A stretch of 64,000 bases of DNA from Telmatactis stephensoni (GCA_029948255.1 JALIZF010001762.1:539501-603500); one strand, 5' to 3'. Counted from the stretch's first letter, positions 1-14,200 are shown. A program made the numbers and translations. Notes: generated from the letters alone by a model not told the origin.

Positions 1-2309
1 TTGCCTTACAAACCAGACTACAAAGGAAAAGGAAACATTATTCTAAAGCCACAACTTTGAGTGGAAACTGCTGAGGAGGGCATCAGGCCAACACCCTGAA
101 AATATATGCTGTGGTTAAGTCTAGACAGGTAAATTCACCTTCAAGAGAGCAATGAGTTCAAATAAGTTGAATTTTTATATTGCCTTCGAAGAAAAGAATT
201 TCTAGGATTGAAAGAATGAGTTTAATTAGATCGATGGCAATTTTGTCATTATAAGGGTTTCTGTCAGTAATAATCTTGATTACATCAAGTAATAGTCTGG
301 TTACATCTTTTCAAGCAGATTAGCTAATGAAGATATTATACTTTAGTCTCGACAATGATACGTAAAAGGTAAACACAAGAAAAGAAAATTTCCTGATATA
401 AAGGATATTACTTGGCCTCGCGGAGATACGGATTTTATCTTTGAGTGTTGCGGTGAAGGATATATTACGAGTGAGCACAGCGACCATGTAATATTCTGTT
501 TGATATATAATTATTTGTGAAATAAATAAAATAATAGTAAATAGTAAATACTAGTAAATAGATAAAATAAATACCACTTAATGAGGAATTAATAGATAGA
601 ACAGCTTTTTTTTCAAAATTTTGTTCTCACAGGTGAATAATACAATTTGCCTGAACTAAATAAAGAATTTTGCATCTAAACTAGATCGACATCAGTATAG
701 CTTCAACTTTTTGCCTTTCATACACTAAATTCTTTATCAGTAATCCCCCGATAAGCCAAGTAAAATAAGAAGATTTATTATATAGACACGAGTGTTTTAC
801 GGGGAAATAAGCTACTCATAAATTTCATTCGCAACTACATCCGGGAAATGTATCTTCTTCACTAGTGAAGATACCGATGACGTCATTTTCATTTTGCGCG
901 GTCATTTTGTTAATAGAATTTCGCTGTTAAACACTTCTATCTATAATTTTTATACGTACAGGGGAAAATCACTAGGGGAGTATCTCGCTTCAATACGCGT
1001 TCCATCCTCGACCTAGCTGAGCTATTTTTAGCACGAGCTCTGATTGGCTGATGGGCATCTTTGTGTGAGCATACAGACACCATTTTGCCAACACTGAAAA
1101 TGACCTGAAAATTTGATGGTATTTTGAGTCTTTCTGTGTAGTTTGGAGGACGAAATATGAAGTAAAATGATCTATAGTAACGCTAGTTTTTCAGACATAA
1201 AAATCCTTCAAGACTTCAAAACGTACGTTGACCGACTTTGTAACAGTAATGTCTTACTAGGTATGTGCCATGTGGTTAATTTTTCCCGGCTTAGATTAAT
1301 CTGTCTTTTCTTTTACGGATTAGGTTTTATGGCAGGCAAGTTATGTGTTTCGGTCAGACGATGCAAAAAGATCAAACTGTGAGGAAGTGAAGACAAAACA
1401 AATTTCACCTACACTAAGGATCGGACCAGACAACAGTTTGACTGACTCTAGGATTTTTTCTGATATCTTCAGTTGTCTGTCTTTTATTTTTCTATGCCCA
1501 AGAGTTCATGACTCTTAGGCCTAAAAAATCAAAATATCAAATAAAAAAGCCGAAATAACCCTGAGACTGAGTCAAAACCTCTGGTCTCCAGGGAAGATTT
1601 CACGCAGTGTAAAATTCAAAACCGCTGCACATGCAAAAGACGTTTTTCATACGTACCTTCGTACGTATGTACGTACACAAATACGTACATAAATCTTTTT
1701 TTTCAGTATGTCAGCTATTATGTCAGCTACTTTCAGTCTTGTCATGAAATGCCACTTAACGCTGACACTGATCTAATGAGCAATTATTTGTGCTAAAAAA
1801 GGCTGAATATTCCAAGGACTCCAACGTGAACACCAACCAAGAGGTCTCGTTACAAGCGATCGTGAAGTTATGCCCGCGCGTATGCACATTGCTTGCATAC
1901 CTTCACCAAATGACAACAAGAAATTCATCCATTAAAGGTATCATTCTAAATTCACCTTTTCAGCCTTCTGTATCAACCCTTTTCCTTGTTTTGATGGCTC
2001 CGGATATTCTTAGCAAATTCCGCACAAACTGCACGCATCTTCGAGCAGTACCAAGTCACGAGATGTTAGTTAGTTGATGGTAAAAATTTCGAAGCGTGAG
2101 AAACATCTACATGTGAAAAACACACCATGAGTAGTATTTGATTTGAAGTAAACACATTCCAGACATCACTTCGATGTATGTTATAATACTGAAGTAGGTC
2201 TCAAGGTCCTACTCCAAGGTCCTCAGTCTTTATCAGTTAGGACTCAAAAAGACCTCAAGTATATTAACATGCAGTACTAGTTTTCATAGGGCGCATTCGA
2301 TTGGCCCTA
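1..2309. other. Non-coding stretch, no gene recognised
   Basis: I see no exon with family resemblance on either strand. Notable words are a perfect CRE-type site (TGACGTCA, 878-885), a run of TACGTA-type palindromes near 1645-1690, and near 1035 the phrase CTCTGATTGGCTG, which recurs near 10720 and so belongs to a dispersed repeat. The downstream DENND5 exons (RUN2) were looked for here and not found. Confidence 0.5.
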
Positions 2310-2311
2310 TA

Positions 2312-2441
2312 GAGGGATTTCATGGCGGCCATGTTTGTGGGCAAGTACAATAGAAAGTTTTTAAATGACAAAAGATTTTATTTCTCTTGGGAGAAAATCA
2401 CTATTATTTTGACCACAAACATGTCTGCCGTGAAATCCCTC
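2312..2441. mobile_element. MITE, about 130 bp, TA-flanked
   Basis: The ends form an imperfect inverted repeat of about 30 bp (GAGGGATTTCATGGC at left, its complement at right) with TA on both sides. No coding capacity. A diverged copy in the other orientation lies near 23.29-23.45 kb and shares the interior with the run of TTGGGAGAAA. Confidence 0.75.
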
Positions 2442-2443
2442 TA

Positions 2444-3519
2444 TTCTGGAATACGAATACACGGAATAGTCACTTCAAATAGCTATTCCAGCAAATTAAA
2501 AATTAAAATTGCTTCTTGTACCTTTATTATAATAAAACGAGGAGTCTTTTCATTTTATTGTGAACAGAGTTAATAACTCTGCTGACACCTAGAAGATACT
2601 GGCGCCATTCTAAAAACACCTGTAGTTCGTGTTGAAGCAAAACTTAGATTGTGATTGCCAATTGAAACTAAGAATATCGATCTACTATATCATGAATCTT
2701 TATTCTGATAAAATTTCATTAAATGACAGTAATGTATCTAAACACAGCTTGAAGTATATCTGACTCTGCACGTTGAAAATAAACTAAAATATATAAAAAC
2801 AGACGTGTTACTCAGTCCTAAGATTTCTTGGCATCAAAAGCCTAAAGCTTCTAACAGAGTCAAGAATCTTAAGAGTAGGATCATCGAAACAAAGACTGAT
2901 TGTTTTCATTTATTTGAGAAGACTTGTGTGTGAAAAGATGATATCGTGGTATTCAAATGATATACATAGAACCGTACACAGCACATAGGTAGAAGGGGCA
3001 GTTGCCCCCCACCCCACCCCTAGTTAAGGAAATGGATGCACTGCAACTAGACCGAAAAGGAGTATGGGTAAGTACTAAACGTTACACGATTTTCAGCTTT
3101 GTTCTTGATTTTTAACATCAACGAATTTATTTATTTACAAAACTTCTACCTTCACTAATTAAAATGAAATTCTTTTGTGCATAAGCTCAAGGCAAGCTAG
3201 TTGAGAATAATTGTCTTGATATTTTTGTGATTTTATAGCTTTTATTGATTTCTACCCATACTCCCTTCCGAGTTAATCGAGTAGGCTTGAGGCCTTTTAT
3301 CCGACAACGTTTTATGAAACAGGTGTGTACGGCCTTGGTGCATTACATCTTCCACTCGACTCCAAGTACAAAAGATTACTCATCAGTAAATAAAGTGAAA
3401 TCTCCTTTCCGAAGTACAAGCACCTCCCACCTACCTAATAGCTTCTGCTTATTGATATTCCTAAACATGCACGACTAAAAAGAACGTGATATATATTTAC
3501 AGTTTATATTTGCAAATTA
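2444..3519. other. Non-coding stretch, nothing recognised
   Basis: AT-rich unique sequence with a short C-rich run near 3004. Short open frames here show no codon or family signal. Confidence 0.4.
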
Positions 3520-4215
3520 GCTGACCACAGTGTGACTCATTGCGTGACATCATTTTTGGTACGTCATATAAAGCAATCGGTAGGAAGATCCCTTCAGCAC
3601 AGCGTGACTTACTACGTGACATAACATTTCCATGCAGTTTATATAACACAAGCACACGGAAGTAAAAGTAAAAGCAACTACTGATAGGAGTAACAGTTCC
3701 GTTTACCAAGACGTGACTCATTGCGTGACATCACTTTTTGTACGTCATATTAAGTTGATACATTATAATTACATGTTACGAATAACAATAAATTGTAAAA
3801 ATTACATCCGGTAGGAGTTAGAGTTCCTTTCAGCACAGCGTGACTCACTATCACAAGTACATGGAAGTAAAAGTAAAAGTACCGTCTGATTACAGCAACA
3901 GTTCCGTTTAATACACCGTGACTCATTGCGTGACGTGCCCTTTTCATAAGAACAATACAACCTGGAAGTAGGCAGACAGTTCCGTTTGCGCAACGTGACC
4001 CATAGTGTGGCATCCATTTCATTACAATAAAACTTCGGCCCGTTTATCACAGCGTGACTCATTGCGTGACATCCCATTTCAAAACATTTCATACAATAGA
4101 CAACAGTAAACATAAACGCAATATCCGTCATGAGCTACAGTTCAGTTTACCACAGCGTGACTTATTGCGTATTGCGTGACATCCCATTTCAAACATTGCA
4201 TACAGTAGATGGCAG
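3520..4215. repeat. Degenerate tandem repeat rich in TGACTCA
   Basis: About eight imperfect units carry the phrase GCGTGACTCATTGCGTGAC, followed by variants of an ATCCCATTTC or ACGTCATAT segment. Five units have an exact TGACTCA (about 3534, 3715, 3840, 3919, 4054), others TGACTTA or TGACCCA. Minus-strand open frames here are by-products of the repeat. TGACTCA is the AP-1/bZIP consensus; regulatory activity is not shown. Confidence 0.75.
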
Positions 4216-5425
4216 TAAAAATAAATGCAATTTCCGTCACAAGAGAGACCCTGCTAGCAGGGAATTTGAGTTTCTGCTGAATTCATCAATTTTATCTATA
4301 ACGTTAGTTTAATTCTTTTTGGGGGGTCATATCCAACACCCAACATTTATGTAAACTTAAGAAGTGCTGAACTGACATCTCTGTATTTTTGCTTGGTAAG
4401 TCATGAAGTAAGCAGACAATGTCTGAAATACGCTTATAGACGATTAAACGGCTGACCAACTACTGTTACAGTTAATTTCCGGTTTGTGACGTAAATGATG
4501 AGTCAAACTGAAACTTCCAAGTAAATGAATTTCTAATAAACTCAGCGAAAATGGAACTCAGAGTTTCATGTATTTGGGGTAGATTTCCCAAGGTCACTCA
4601 GTCTAGTAGGGTCAAAATTATTTCACAATACGACGGATAATTTCATGCTAACTCGTGGTCGAATAACGTAAGAATCGACTCTTTTAATAAAAAAAAAAGA
4701 AAAGGAATGGAATGGAAAAAGTAAAAATAAATAATCTAATAACTATCCCCGCCCGGGCACCAGAATGGAACCCTGCCGTACTTCGCCGTACCGCTGAGGT
4801 ACTCCCCAATGAACAATGACCGAAAATAGTTCGAGGGCGGTCGGACGTGGAGTTCATGTCGGACTTCCTAAAACATAATGAAATTCGGAAATCCTTAAGC
4901 TGTATTAGCAAAACAAAAATCCCTCCCTTTTTTCAACAACCCTCATCGATGAGTGATATTCAGTAAAACTAGCAGTAAATACGAAAAGTGAAATTCCATC
5001 TCATCCCGTGCGTAAATCCGTCCATCTTGTATAGGGTGGAAACAAATATTCAATCACTGATCCCTTTAAATCTTTGGGGAAATTATCGAAAACAATTGTC
5101 GCCTAATAAGGCAGGAAGAAATAGCAATATTCTCTTGTGAAAAAGACTGACAGACGTTTTGAAGTCTTGTATGGTGGTTGGCAACAGCTTGAACTACATC
5201 GAACGTTTCTTTAGAAACAAACTTTGGTTCTATTCATCGAAATCTCCTTCAAAATTATATTTTTGTTTTAGTTGGATTTAAAAAAATTTAAAATGTCACG
5301 CGAGGTGCTCCAACTCCCATTATTGAGCATAACAAAAACGCACTCGTAAAGAACATTCTGTTATAGTTAGGGCGGCGATGGATAAATTGAATGAAAGCCA
5401 TGAAAGTAGGCCAAAAGACTTTTAA
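4216..5425. other. Non-coding stretch, nothing recognised
   Basis: No exon, RNA gene or clear mobile element seen. Confidence 0.4.
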
Positions 5426-5700
5426 AAATTACTAACAAACTGGAATGTTGTTTACTCAACTCAGTCAAGGTGTCACGCAAAACAACACCCATAGTAACCG
5501 GCTGAATCAAGATGTCATGTAAAATAAATCCACGACTGCTTATCAGTACTATTGCCATAGCAACCGGCTGCAAGGCCAAGATTTACTAGCAAACTAGAAT
5601 GCTATCAACTCAGTCAACATGTCAAGTAAAACAACATCCATGACTGCTTATCGATAAGTATTACCATAGCAACCAACCGATAAACAAGATGATCTATTGT
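5426..5700. repeat. Imperfect direct repeat, about 155-bp period
   Basis: Two diverged units share the phrases ACTCAGTCAA, GTCA(A/T)GTAAAA, GACTGCTTATC and CCATAGCAACC. No coding signal. Confidence 0.55.
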
Positions 5701-6890
5701 GAGCTCCTAAGAAACCTGCAAGTACAGTGCAGACGTTAGAGATAAGCATCAAGGTCGGAGAACATGGCATAGATTGGGATTCCTGTTGTTGGATCAGAGG
5801 AGAAAGACAGGTAACAAGATCCTCACTGGTCCAGCGCTTTCCAGCGCTACAGGACGCGCGAAAGCTAATAGAGCACTAAATACTTATATTATATCCAGTC
5901 GCAATTATATCTATAGCCGGAATAGCGTGGTTTTGCGAAGGTTGTTTGTACGTGTAGAGAAAGAGCACATTTTTACATTCTATATTTAACTTCAACCTAG
6001 TCTGACCTTGACCAGCCACAAGTATCAAGAAAAATTAATTTCAGAGATCGACTTTGAGTATATCTCTGTCAGGAATTATATATTGGAATGTTATCTGTAA
6101 AGCACCATGTCTTCTCAGCTTGAAAATAGCTAAATTGTTTACACCTTCGAGTGGGTTGCTCCGAATTGTGCAATCTAAATATAGTCTTAAAACTAATATC
6201 AGTCATAAACATGACATTGACGCTGACGATGACGTTGTTGATGATGATGATAAACTAATTATAATATAGCATTTGAATGATGATGATAAAAATAAAAGCC
6301 AGTATTGAAAACTGACTCAAAGGATACGTGTGAATATCTCTATTCCTTAACAACAATCTATTGTTTAAACGCTAAGGATCGTGGTCGAGGGAAGGCATAG
6401 TTAATAGTTATTAGCTATGGGGAAGGGGACAAACGACAACAACAACAACAAAGAAAATTGATAGTAAATACGTTTTGTAGACCATAGAAAAAGCTGTAAC
6501 AGCCACCAAATTACAGTAATATTGTGTATTAAATCTTTAGTACATCTTATATTTGGAAACCAGACTACTCGAAATAAACACAAACAAGCCGTGACGTCAA
6601 AATGAAATAGCGCAGTTAACACAAGGTGAAAATAACAAAATCAATGTCATATAAAATTGCTGATGGTGATGATATTGATGATGATGATGATGATTTGTGC
6701 CGAAACATTCGCTAAACAACAGTAACATTGTTCACCGATCAAAAATTCTCGAATAGAACTGAGAACAAAACTAAGTGGGCGTGAGAATACACGTGAATAC
6801 ACATACGGTGTTTACCGGCCATGTTTACGTATGTCGAAGGGTGGAATCATCTGTGATTACTATACATGACAGTGAAGTTATCAATATAGG
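5701..6890. other. Non-coding stretch with GAT microsatellites
   Basis: Short GATGAT runs at about 6224-6290 and 6663-6693. No gene recognised. Confidence 0.45.
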
Positions 6891-6894
6891 GGCC

Positions 6895-7760
6895 CTGATC
6901 AAATGTTCTAGAATCAAAAGAAGATTGCCTAAAGGAGATCGTGTATGTAGATCTCTGGTCCGCCTAACGTTCTAGAATCAAGTAAATTGACAATGTTTAC
7001 GTGCGGACTGAACGTACTTACATAGGATTCTGAAATGTATGAGTCAAAGATTTCAAGATGATCAAATATTTCAATATCATCATGAAACATTCTAGAATCA
7101 AGTACACCGCGATCATGTTTACGTACATAATGAAAACCACAAACAACGAAGGATTTCGAAATAAATGCAGCAAAGTCTGTTGTTTTTTTTCTACTAGAAC
7201 AAAAGATCAGATTTCTACGTCTGTCACCAAAACGCGTAGAAAACATTACAATTATCTTAAAAACGTTTTAGAATGTATGATCAACAATACACTATCTATA
7301 TATTCTAACGCGTAATTAGAAATGCAAGAGAGCGAACGTCGTCTGCCGGGCGAATATTGTCTAAATTAGATAACAATATATGCGTGACTCACTCAAAAAG
7401 TAAAACAGTGAAAACGGTGAAAACAGTGGTTAAATGATGACGATGGGGTGATGATGATGATGACGACGACGACGACGATAAACAGTTACAATTCTAACTC
7501 GTTACCATGCTGAGAGATTCCATGTAGAAAACATTTACAATTATATTAAAAACGTTCTAGAATGCATGATCAACAATACACTATCTATATATTCTAATAG
7601 ATAGGAAAACTTAGTCATGCTAATTACGCGTAATCAGAAATGCATGAGAGAACGGTCGTCTGCCGGGCAAATATTGTCTAAATTAGATAACAATATATGC
7701 GTCATTTCTACAAGTGCTTAATAAAAAAAGCGCGACTCACTCAAAAAGTAAAACAGTTAA
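6895..7760. repeat. TTCTAGAA-bearing repeats and a 289-bp direct duplication
   Basis: The word TTCTAGAA recurs near 6905, 6971, 7090 and 7554. The block from about 7238 to 7430 is repeated from about 7527 to 7755 with an offset of 289 bp, with indels; both copies include CTATCTATATATTCTAA and GTCGTCTGCCGGGC. The two copies are separated by a GAT/GAC microsatellite (7443-7482). Confidence 0.65.
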
Positions 7761-7779
7761 AAACACTGGTGAAATGATA

Positions 7780-8040
7780 ACTGGTGGTGGTGGATGATGA
7801 TGATAGTGATGATGATGTTGATGGTAAGACGACCAAATAGCGCGCTATTAGTTATATATAAGATGGCAAAGTGGCGATCGAGACGATATGGGAACGCTTC
7901 GAGATAAGAACACCGACATCTATACCTCTGCGATCACGATCGCAGCGATCGCTTGCTAATATGGTTTCCTTATGGTCGCTGATATCTTTGAACATAGTTT
8001 TCTGCGATCGTAGCAACACCAGCGATCATATCGAAACTAG
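7780..8040. repeat. GAT microsatellite and a cluster of CGATCG palindromes
   Basis: GATGAT runs occur at 7789-7820. From 7877 to 8030 the tetramer GATC in the context GCGATCGC/CGATCACGATCG recurs about eight times. The 67-aa plus-strand frame here has no family resemblance and is probably fortuitous. Confidence 0.4.
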
Positions 8041-8149
8041 CTTTGTACGAATGACTTTGATAAATGCATATTGATTAAATGGACTAATTGTCTTGTAATG
8101 TCCTGCTAGTAATCTATGTCAAGGTGTGATTATCTGTTTTCGATCTTAC

Positions 8150-8241
8150 CTTCATTCTTGGGCTTGATGAGCTCTGCAACCAAAAGTCTTTCCGTACTGC
8201 CATCATCGACGTTCTTAGCGAGCCATCGACCACAGGGAAAC
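8150..8241 (-). CDS. DENND5: DENND5 exon (PLAT end, FPCGRWL)
   Basis: Acceptor CCTTAG at 8243-8242, donor GGTAAGA at 8149. Encodes [20 protein letters not shown] and [10 protein letters not shown], the strongly conserved end of PLAT and start of the linker to RUN2. It begins in phase 2 and ends in phase 1, so the gene must continue left of it; no further exon was recognised in 1-8149. Confidence 0.93.
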
Positions 8242-11200
8242 CTAAGGCAACAAAATAATAACAAATAAGATGATAATAATAACAATAATAATAATAATGA
8301 TGCTATGATTATCATGTCTGTAACCATGTCTGGAGACTTGGATAGTAATGATGGTGATGATAGTGATGGGCAGAAATAATTGTCACCATAGTCACATGAT
8401 AACACTATCACTACTACCGACAACGCAAACAACAAACACTAACACCAGCACTTCCACCAACAACAACGACAACACCACCACTACTACCAACACATCCTCG
8501 AGCACTACCACTATCACCAACAACAACCACAACAACGCTACAAAAAACACGACCACGAGCAATACCACTACCACCACAAACAACCACACAGAAAAAAACC
8601 ACTACAACCAACACTACAACACCACCACTACCACCACGGGCAATACCACTACCACCTCTAACAACAAAAACAACACTACAGCAAACACCACCAATACCAC
8701 CACGGGCAATACCACTACCACCTCTAACAACAAAAACAACACTACAAACAACACTACAGCACACATCACCACTACCACCACGGGCAATACCAATACCAAC
8801 AACAACAACAACAACACAAACAACAATACAACCAACACTACAGCAAACACCACCATGAGCAATACCATTGCCAACAACAACACTACAAGCACTACAACCA
8901 ACACTACAACAATCACTACCACTACCATCACGAGCAATATCACTTCCAACAACAACTATAACACTACAAACACTACAGCCAAAACTACAACCAACACCAT
9001 AACTACCACAACGAGCAATACCACTACCAACACTACAAACACTACACCCAACACCATCACGAGCAATACCACAACTAACAACCTACAGCAAACACCACCA
9101 CAAGCACTACTACTATCACCACTACCATAATCGTTGTCGTTGTCATCGTCTTCAGCAGCAGCAGCAGCAACAACAACAACAGCGACATATTTCTCTTCAT
9201 TGATCTTCATATTACGCTGATTTAGCAAACAAGACGCGACATGCGAAAGAGGGCTCCGCGCTGACTGACGAATTATTTTCGAAACGACCCTTGACATCGC
9301 CGCAGTCAAGAAGAGGAGGTGAAAACTAGGCGAACGTGGTGTAGCTACGTCTTCACGCAATGAACGAATGTGATATTTTCGCCATCTCATGATCAAGTCC
9401 TGTTCTTGCGTCGCGTCGCGATTGCTAAATCTGCCTGTTAATACCACCTAGTGCTAGGACATGTTTACTCGCACGCTATAGTTGCAATATAAACTGAAAG
9501 GGAAAGTGATATAGCCACGAGTAAAAAAGAGAAAGAAAGGGAACAGTGGTTACTTTGACTAGATGTAGGAAGTGCGCATGTCATGAATCTGAGAATCCGC
9601 TGCTTACCTGTAGATGTGTTCTGTAACTTCATTTCGTACCACTATTTGTTCTATAAACCAACCAGGACTCAGACCTTTAGATATAAACAAAATCAAGATA
9701 AATATAACTATTTTAATAATACTTCAGTTACGTTTTGTTGTTTCTCGTCCCATTTCAGAACACGTGGTGTGACTCTTGGGTTTTTTTTTCTTGTATTTGC
9801 AAATATTTTAGCATGTTCATCATAAAACTGGAAATTCTCAAGGGAATGTCACGTGGTCTGACATGATGACTTTTTATCAGGTGCGCATGGGCAGAAAAAA
9901 ACCTGACCGCTGTGCTACTCTAACAGCAGCAAAGTTTGTTAGGCCTGGTTTTCCAAGCGACAGAAGCAACACACACAGAATTATACTGCTGTATTTCTTA
10001 TATAGGGGTGAGAAAAGACAATGGATAGGCATTACTAAGTCTGCATATGTTGCTTCCACATTTGCTTCCATCGCTCGTGAAAACCCCTTCTTTGGGAATC
10101 CTGTGTCAATAGATCAGAAGAGAGAACTCGTTCCCAATCTCTCTTCTTTGACACAGGACGCCCATGGGTGAAAACGAGTAGCGTGCTGAGGAAGCAGTTT
10201 TCGTATGACTGTGAAAACGGCACGGCATGAACTTCGAATGCTGTCCTAAACAGCACGTTACTGACATGTCACGGAAAGGAGCGATCCGTTTCACAGTCAT
10301 GCGTAAACTGCGAGAAAGAATTAAAAGAGAAATATTAACATCTCTGGACGAAATGTCAATATCTGATTTTATTCAGTCATAAAACTGACCGTCAATCAAA
10401 AGAAAAGCGAAGTAAGCCGAGTATATGCGAGACCGGGGATGGAAAGCGAAGCTTTTTGAACACAAGACAATTGGGGCAGCAATTTCTCAAACTTCAATAT
10501 TCGATTTACTGAAACTCACAAGTATTTAAGTCTGAATCTAAAGGCCTCAGTATCAATGTTTTAGTCTTTATTAAAACATAGCTACAATCTTACGCGCGTT
10601 CTAATTGGCCAGAAAGCTATGAACTATTCGCCCATATGCTGCACTGCGCGCGCACTATCTTCGTCATCGTCTTTTTCAAATCGTTTGTTTTTAAGATGGC
10701 AACACATATAACGCGCGCTCTGATTGGCTGAAAAATCTATGAACTATTTCCCCATGGGCTGCACGGCTCCCTTTTTAACGTTCCATGCAGGCTTTGTTAT
10801 AAATCAATTAGACAACAGAAAGCCGCTTGCCCATTGCGTTATAGACGCACTTGAGAAAATATAAAGAACTCTTCACAAACTAGAGCCATTCTTACGTTTG
10901 TTAATCGTTCTTCATATTTTCTCTCGTGCGTCTATAATGCTATGGGCGTGCGGCTTTCTGTTGTCTAAATGATAACTCGTGTTCGATTTACTGAAGCTCA
11001 CAAGTATTCAAGTCTGAATTCATGTCAATTTCTAAAGGCCTCCGTATCAATGTTTTAGTCTTTACTGTGCACTTAAGGAAATCTGCAAAAACTCAAGGAA
11101 TAATAGTTTTGCTTGTGCAATGAAAGACCACGTAGCACTGAGATAAAGTGGAAGTTTGAATGAAAGATGAAATGCTAGAAGAGAAATCCCACCAAGGAAA

Positions 11201-14200
11201 CTTTCCGAGCGGTGACCGTACGGTCTATTGCCCTAACGAAGCAGAGAAAAAAATATCTCTGACCTCGGTGGGATTCGAACACACGACCCTGGATTTGTAC
11301 ATCAATGCTCTACCAACTGAGCTACGAGGTCAACTCTCTTTTCTTGTGACAGTTGTGGGTAACTATATAGGTGTTAGAATGAAGGAACGCATGCAATGAA
11401 AGACCTCGTAGCAGACGAACTTGTATACCAATCGAACTGCCTAATTCTGGAAATGACTTTCAAAAAGTCAGGAATTCAGGAAAAATGTTTTGGAAAATTA
11501 CCTGTTACACCTTACTAATTATTTAAAACTTATGGTGACAGGTGTTTAAACTTGTAAGTTAAAATGTTATGACTATAGCTATTGTTAAAGTTACTGGTAC
11601 CATTTTGAATGATGTGAGGCTTTTTGTATTAACCAATAATAATTCAAGTTACATTCAAGCACCTGTGTTCTTTATTTCAATTGGAATTTGGAATACCTGA
11701 AGTACTTTTGATTTTTTAACTTGTGTTTTGACTAGTCGGCTTAAGTTACCAGTACCAGTTTATGCATGACTTCAGGCTTTCTTGTATTAACCAATGAGAA
11801 TTCACGTTCTATTCAAGCACGTGTCCTTTTACCTCCTTAATTGTGTTTTGACCAGTGTTAAAGTTTCTGGTACCAGTTTATGCATGATGTAAGGATTTCT
11901 TGTATATGTATCAACAAATATAAGAATTAAAGCACGTGTCTTTTATAGTAATTGGAATAATCTTGTGATTTAAAATGTTATGACTAGTGCTAAAGTTACT
12001 AGGTTTTCTTGTATTATTTGATAACAGTTTAAATTACATTGCCCATTTCAAACCACGTGATTAATGTGTTAAATACAGTTCAGAGTTTAGAGGAACACTT
12101 CGATCACAATCAATGAAAATTTAAAATGACTAAAAACTCGGTGGAGCCTATGTATACGGCACCAATAACCACCATAAAGCAACATTTTCTTCACAACCGA
12201 AAGAGACCGATAAATATTGTCATGGTTTTTAGCATTTAAATTGTGAGTAAATGACGTCATTATGACGTCGATTACTCAACCCTATATATTGTTCTTTTAG
12301 ATTTGAAACCAAAATTTCTCCGTGGTAATGAGCTTAAAATGTAGATTTTTTGTCGGAGATTAGCTAGTTATTTAACTATATTTATCTACAGATAGAACTA
12401 ATCGGCAGTTTTCAATTTTCACCGATTTTCATCCAAGTTGGCCTTTAACTGTTAACTCGCACTAGCCATGTGCCAAACCAAATTGCTATAAGGAAATGCA
12501 TTGAAATTCTAAATAAATCTGGAACTTCTGTTCCAATTAGAATTGCCTTTTCATTCAGTACATTAGAGCCAGTCGAGAGATATGACAGCTTTACCTAGAA
12601 TTTCAATTTGGAGCGGCGCCCCTTTAGAGTAACCACACAATGAATCAACTCCCAAGAGATTTATCACATGGTTTGAAAGACTCAATAAACGAAGCCGGCT
12701 GAAAGCATGAAAAGTTGTGGAATTAATAAAGGTTCTATTATTGACTTAAAAGTTGGGTTGATTCAAAGGAATTTCTGGTCTAAAGTGTCAAAACCAGTGT
12801 TAAAATTGCTAGTACCAGTGTTACTCAATATCAAAGGCTTTTTTCCTCAACCAATAATAATTCACCTTACATCCCAGCAGGTAAGTAAGCTTGATTCTGA
12901 TTGGCTTTTGCGTTGGAATGTACTGTCATCACGGTCATTAACTATGCATATTTGCATTGTACATGCCATGTGATGTAATCACAAAGTCCTTTGTCTTACA
13001 AAAGACCAGGTGGTCATTTGACTCACTGTAAAGTGGTTATCAAAGACTTCTGTGTTAAACACGAACTAGACGTTGTACTAGTAAGTAGAGAGCTCAGCTA
13101 AGTTTTCTCTCACTATGACACTCCGAGGCTTCTTGAAAGACAACCGTCCATACAACATCACCTAGATGTTTTACCGTGGTCATGGAGGCCGACGACGCCG
13201 TTTCCGCGAAAGAGAGCAAACACGGAAAACAAAACATTCAAACTAGCATAAGGTATGTCAAATAACGCTCTGATAGCAATGGATGTTCACCGCAACAGCG
13301 TTTTGCCACAACAACGCAGGATGTTTTACCGTATTAGATGTTTTACCGAAACATCGCGGCCTGGATGAAAGTACTTGGTATATTTTATCGTAGTAAAGAT
13401 CGCAGAAAACCGGCTGAGGATTTCAATAAACCTGCCGCGAAGACGTAGAGTCAAGGGTAAAAAAACAGTTTCCTCAAAGAAAATCTACAGACCAATTCAA
13501 TGTTTCTTCGACTCATTATCTTCTCTGTGTGAGAAAGCAAAAGGAAGTCATAGAGAACACTAAAACATCATCTTGGAGGAACTGATGCGCTGCTTGGATA
13601 CAATGTCAGGAAGAAACGTTGAAAAAGAACCGAAGGTTTCAGGGAAACATCGAAAAATTATGAAATAGTAGACTGTAATGTAACACGAAATCGATAGAAC
13701 AAAAAGAAGAAATAAGACAAAAAGTAGAAACGCAGAAACGGAGAGGACGCTGAATCAAAAGACAAAGTCTAGATGAAAACTAAGAACATAAGAAGGAAAT
13801 CAACAGGTGTGACTACAAGAAACTCGCACAAAAGGGTAAAAAAGTCAATACAAGAGAGAAAAACAAAATGGACAAAAATAGACGAACATTGAACAATGTT
13901 CACAAGAAAATACTTCGATGGCAATTTGGCAAGTGGTGGAGCAACTAAGCGGAAGAAAACTAAATACTTTAAGAAATCGAGAAGAACAACGACCGAGGAG
14001 AACTGCTAACCAAGACAACATGTTGTGGCAATGTAAAGGTAACAAATTACTTTATCAAACTTGGCAAATTTAATGAATTAGTATTCATAGGAATAGCTAA
14101 ATATGGGAAGGCTAAATTAAACTTTTGAGCTCTGTGCAAACACTCTTAACAACGGAGGGTTGCCATGGGAACCTTATTGAATAGACTAGGAAATTGGTTT

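Noticed and set aside
7920..7990. GCGATCGC words resembling the cyanobacterial HIP1 repeat
   Set aside because: Only a local cluster in an animal locus with introns; no other bacterial signal.
8348..9130. 260-codon Thr/Asn-rich open frame on the plus strand
   Set aside because: It spans a CAA/CCA microsatellite that lacks stop codons because of composition. No start context, no second exon, antisense inside a DENND5 intron.
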